From contig DYMB01000006.1 of the NCBI GenBank assembly GCA_020721805.1, positions 46,598-110,597 on the forward strand: a DNA stretch of 64,000 bases. The letters run 5' to 3'. Within the stretch, counting starts at the first letter, position 1, and every line of letters starts with the position of its first letter. Below are positions 62,777 to 64,000 of the stretch, one piece after another. The position numbers and the translations under genes were made by a program. This stretch comes from Acetofilamentum sp. (lineage in GTDB: Bacteria; Hydrothermota; 32-111). The notes under the pieces were generated by a model. The model was not told the DNA's origin. It saw nothing but the letters and a program-made list of their open reading frames with translations, and searched no databases.

Positions 62777-62778
62777 CC

Positions 62779-63708
62779 TTATTCCCTGTTAACCAGTTTC
62801 ATAAAATAATCTTCAAGGCTATACTCTCTTGGAATGAAAGATAGTATCTTACCTTTATATCTGTTAACCAGATCAACTATATCTTCAGCAAGAGATTCTT
62901 TTTCAACCGTTATATAAATCTTTTTTTCACGGACCGAATAAAATTTAAACCCATCTTTTAAAATATCAAGTTCTTTAATTATATCTTCATTATTCACTAT
63001 CTCTATATCTATCTCCTTTATCTGCTTTTTTATTATATCCTGCAAATATCCAATCCCAACTATATTTCCCTTATTTATAACACAAACCTTATCAGCGATC
63101 ATCTCTATATCGGGTAAAATATGGGTTGAAAAAATTATGGTTTTCCCTCTTTTTTTTGCCATCAAAATGATATCCTTTATATCTTTCCTTCCCAAAGGAT
63201 CCAGACCAGACATCGGTTCATCGAAAACAATAAGTTCAGGATCGTTTATCAGAGCAACACCTATACCAAGTCTTTGGATCATACCTTTGGAAAAAGTCCC
63301 AACTTTTGAATAGAGATTTTTTTCAAGTCCAACGAATGAAAGTATTGTTTTTATTCTATCATTTAAAATTTCTTTTTTAATATTAAAAAATTTTCCAACA
63401 TATTCAAGAGTTTCATATGCAGTTAAAAAAGGATAAAATGATGGGTTTTCAGGTAAAAATCCTATCCTCTCTCTTACACTCTTTTCTTTTATATTAGAAC
63501 CAAAGATTTCTACATTTCCTTCGGTTGGCTTGAGAATACCCATTATAATTTTTAAAGTGGTTGATTTTCCAGCACCATTTGGACCTAAAAAACCAAATAT
63601 TTCATTTTCGTTAACATCAAAATCTATTCCCTTTAAGGCTATATTTGTGGTAAATGGGAATTGAGTTTTATATATTTTTTTAACTTTTTCAATACCGACA
63701 ATCTTCAT
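62779..63708 (-). CDS. ABC transporter ATP-binding protein
   Basis: GFLGPNGAGKSTTLKIIMG, FSKGMIQRLGIGVALINDPELIVFDEPMSGLDPLGR. Confidence 0.96.
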   Translation of the reverse strand: MKIVGIEKVKKIYKTQFPFTTNIALKGIDFDVNENEIFGFLGPNGAGKSTTLKIIMGILKPTEGNVEIFGSNIKEKSVRERIGFLPENPSFYPFLTAYETLEYVGKFFNIKKEILNDRIKTILSFVGLEKNLYSKVGTFSKGMIQRLGIGVALINDPELIVFDEPMSGLDPLGRKDIKDIILMAKKRGKTIIFSTHILPDIEMIADKVCVINKGNIVGIGYLQDIIKKQIKEIDIEIVNNEDIIKELDILKDGFKFYSVREKKIYITVEKESLAEDIVDLVNRYKGKILSFIPREYSLEDYFMKLVNRE

Positions 63709-63730
63709 ATTGATAATTATATCAAAAAAA

Positions 63731-63750
63731 AGGGGCTTTTAAAAGCCCCT
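63731..63750 (-). terminator. Intrinsic terminator for the truncated pilin-like gene
   Basis: Perfect palindrome AGGGGCTTTTAAAAGCCCCT followed on the minus strand by TTTTTTT. Confidence 0.85.
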
Positions 63751-63768
63751 TTTTTAAAAAGAAAAATT

Positions 63769-64000
63769 TTACTGTGTTGTTCCAGGTGTTAATTCAAGAT
63801 CAACTAGAGCTGCTTTTCCAAAACCTGTAATCTTATAATCCTGTCCTGCTACTCCTGCTGCACTACCAGGATTTGGCGATTCATAGCCAACAAGTCCCTG
63901 AGCATTTGCCGGCGATAGCCATACATAAGCATTACCAACACCTGTTGTGCTAGTATATGGGTTTTTAAAATTTTGTGGCAGATAGCCTGTTGGTATATCA
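63769..64000 (-). CDS. Pilin-like protein, C-terminal fragment (truncated by window edge)
   Basis: Minus-strand translation DIPTGYLPQNFKNPYTSTTGVGNAYVWLSPANAQGLVGYESPNPGSAAGVAGQDYKITGFGKAALVDLELTPGTTQ* resembles a type IV pilin/pseudopilin C-terminus; terminator follows. Confidence 0.55.
   Translation of the reverse strand, partial: DIPTGYLPQNFKNPYTSTTGVGNAYVWLSPANAQGLVGYESPNPGSAAGVAGQDYKITGFGKAALVDLELTPGTTQ

Overview
The window is AT-rich and gene-dense, and almost every gene is on the minus strand. It looks like a chromosomal segment of an uncultivated Gram-negative-type bacterium. LpxH-like, T9SS-like and pilin features hint at an FCB or candidate-phylum lineage, but that placement is weak. 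Housekeeping blocks: rplM-rpsI-rpsB-tsf-pyrH-frr-uppS-cdsA; SRP RNA-dnaX-ybaB-recR; an FMN-riboswitch-led rib operon running on through nusB; tRNA-Leu-tig-clpP-clpX-lon-trkH-trkA; grpE-dnaK-dnaJ-rsmE-hit; a ClpB/ClpC-type chaperone; an ABC exporter; a prepilin peptidase; and a pilin cut by the window edge. The most unusual locus is at 5.7-17.7 kb. It combines three roadblock/LC7-like proteins, a PATAN/DUF4388 protein, a 902-aa TPR protein, CheC, CheA, CheY and CheW. It also encodes a predicted cytoplasmic receptor that fuses two chemoreceptor signalling modules to a family-5 solute-binding domain. No CheR, CheB or flagellar gene is visible in the window. Other points of interest: a 13-bp-arm inverted repeat embracing the -10 and Shine-Dalgarno of the clpB-like gene; a structured leader upstream of rpsB; a riboswitch terminator abutting the ribD start codon; a gene split at an A8 tract; and a recurrent 16-bp promoter spacer. 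All family calls come from reading motifs by eye. No database search was run.
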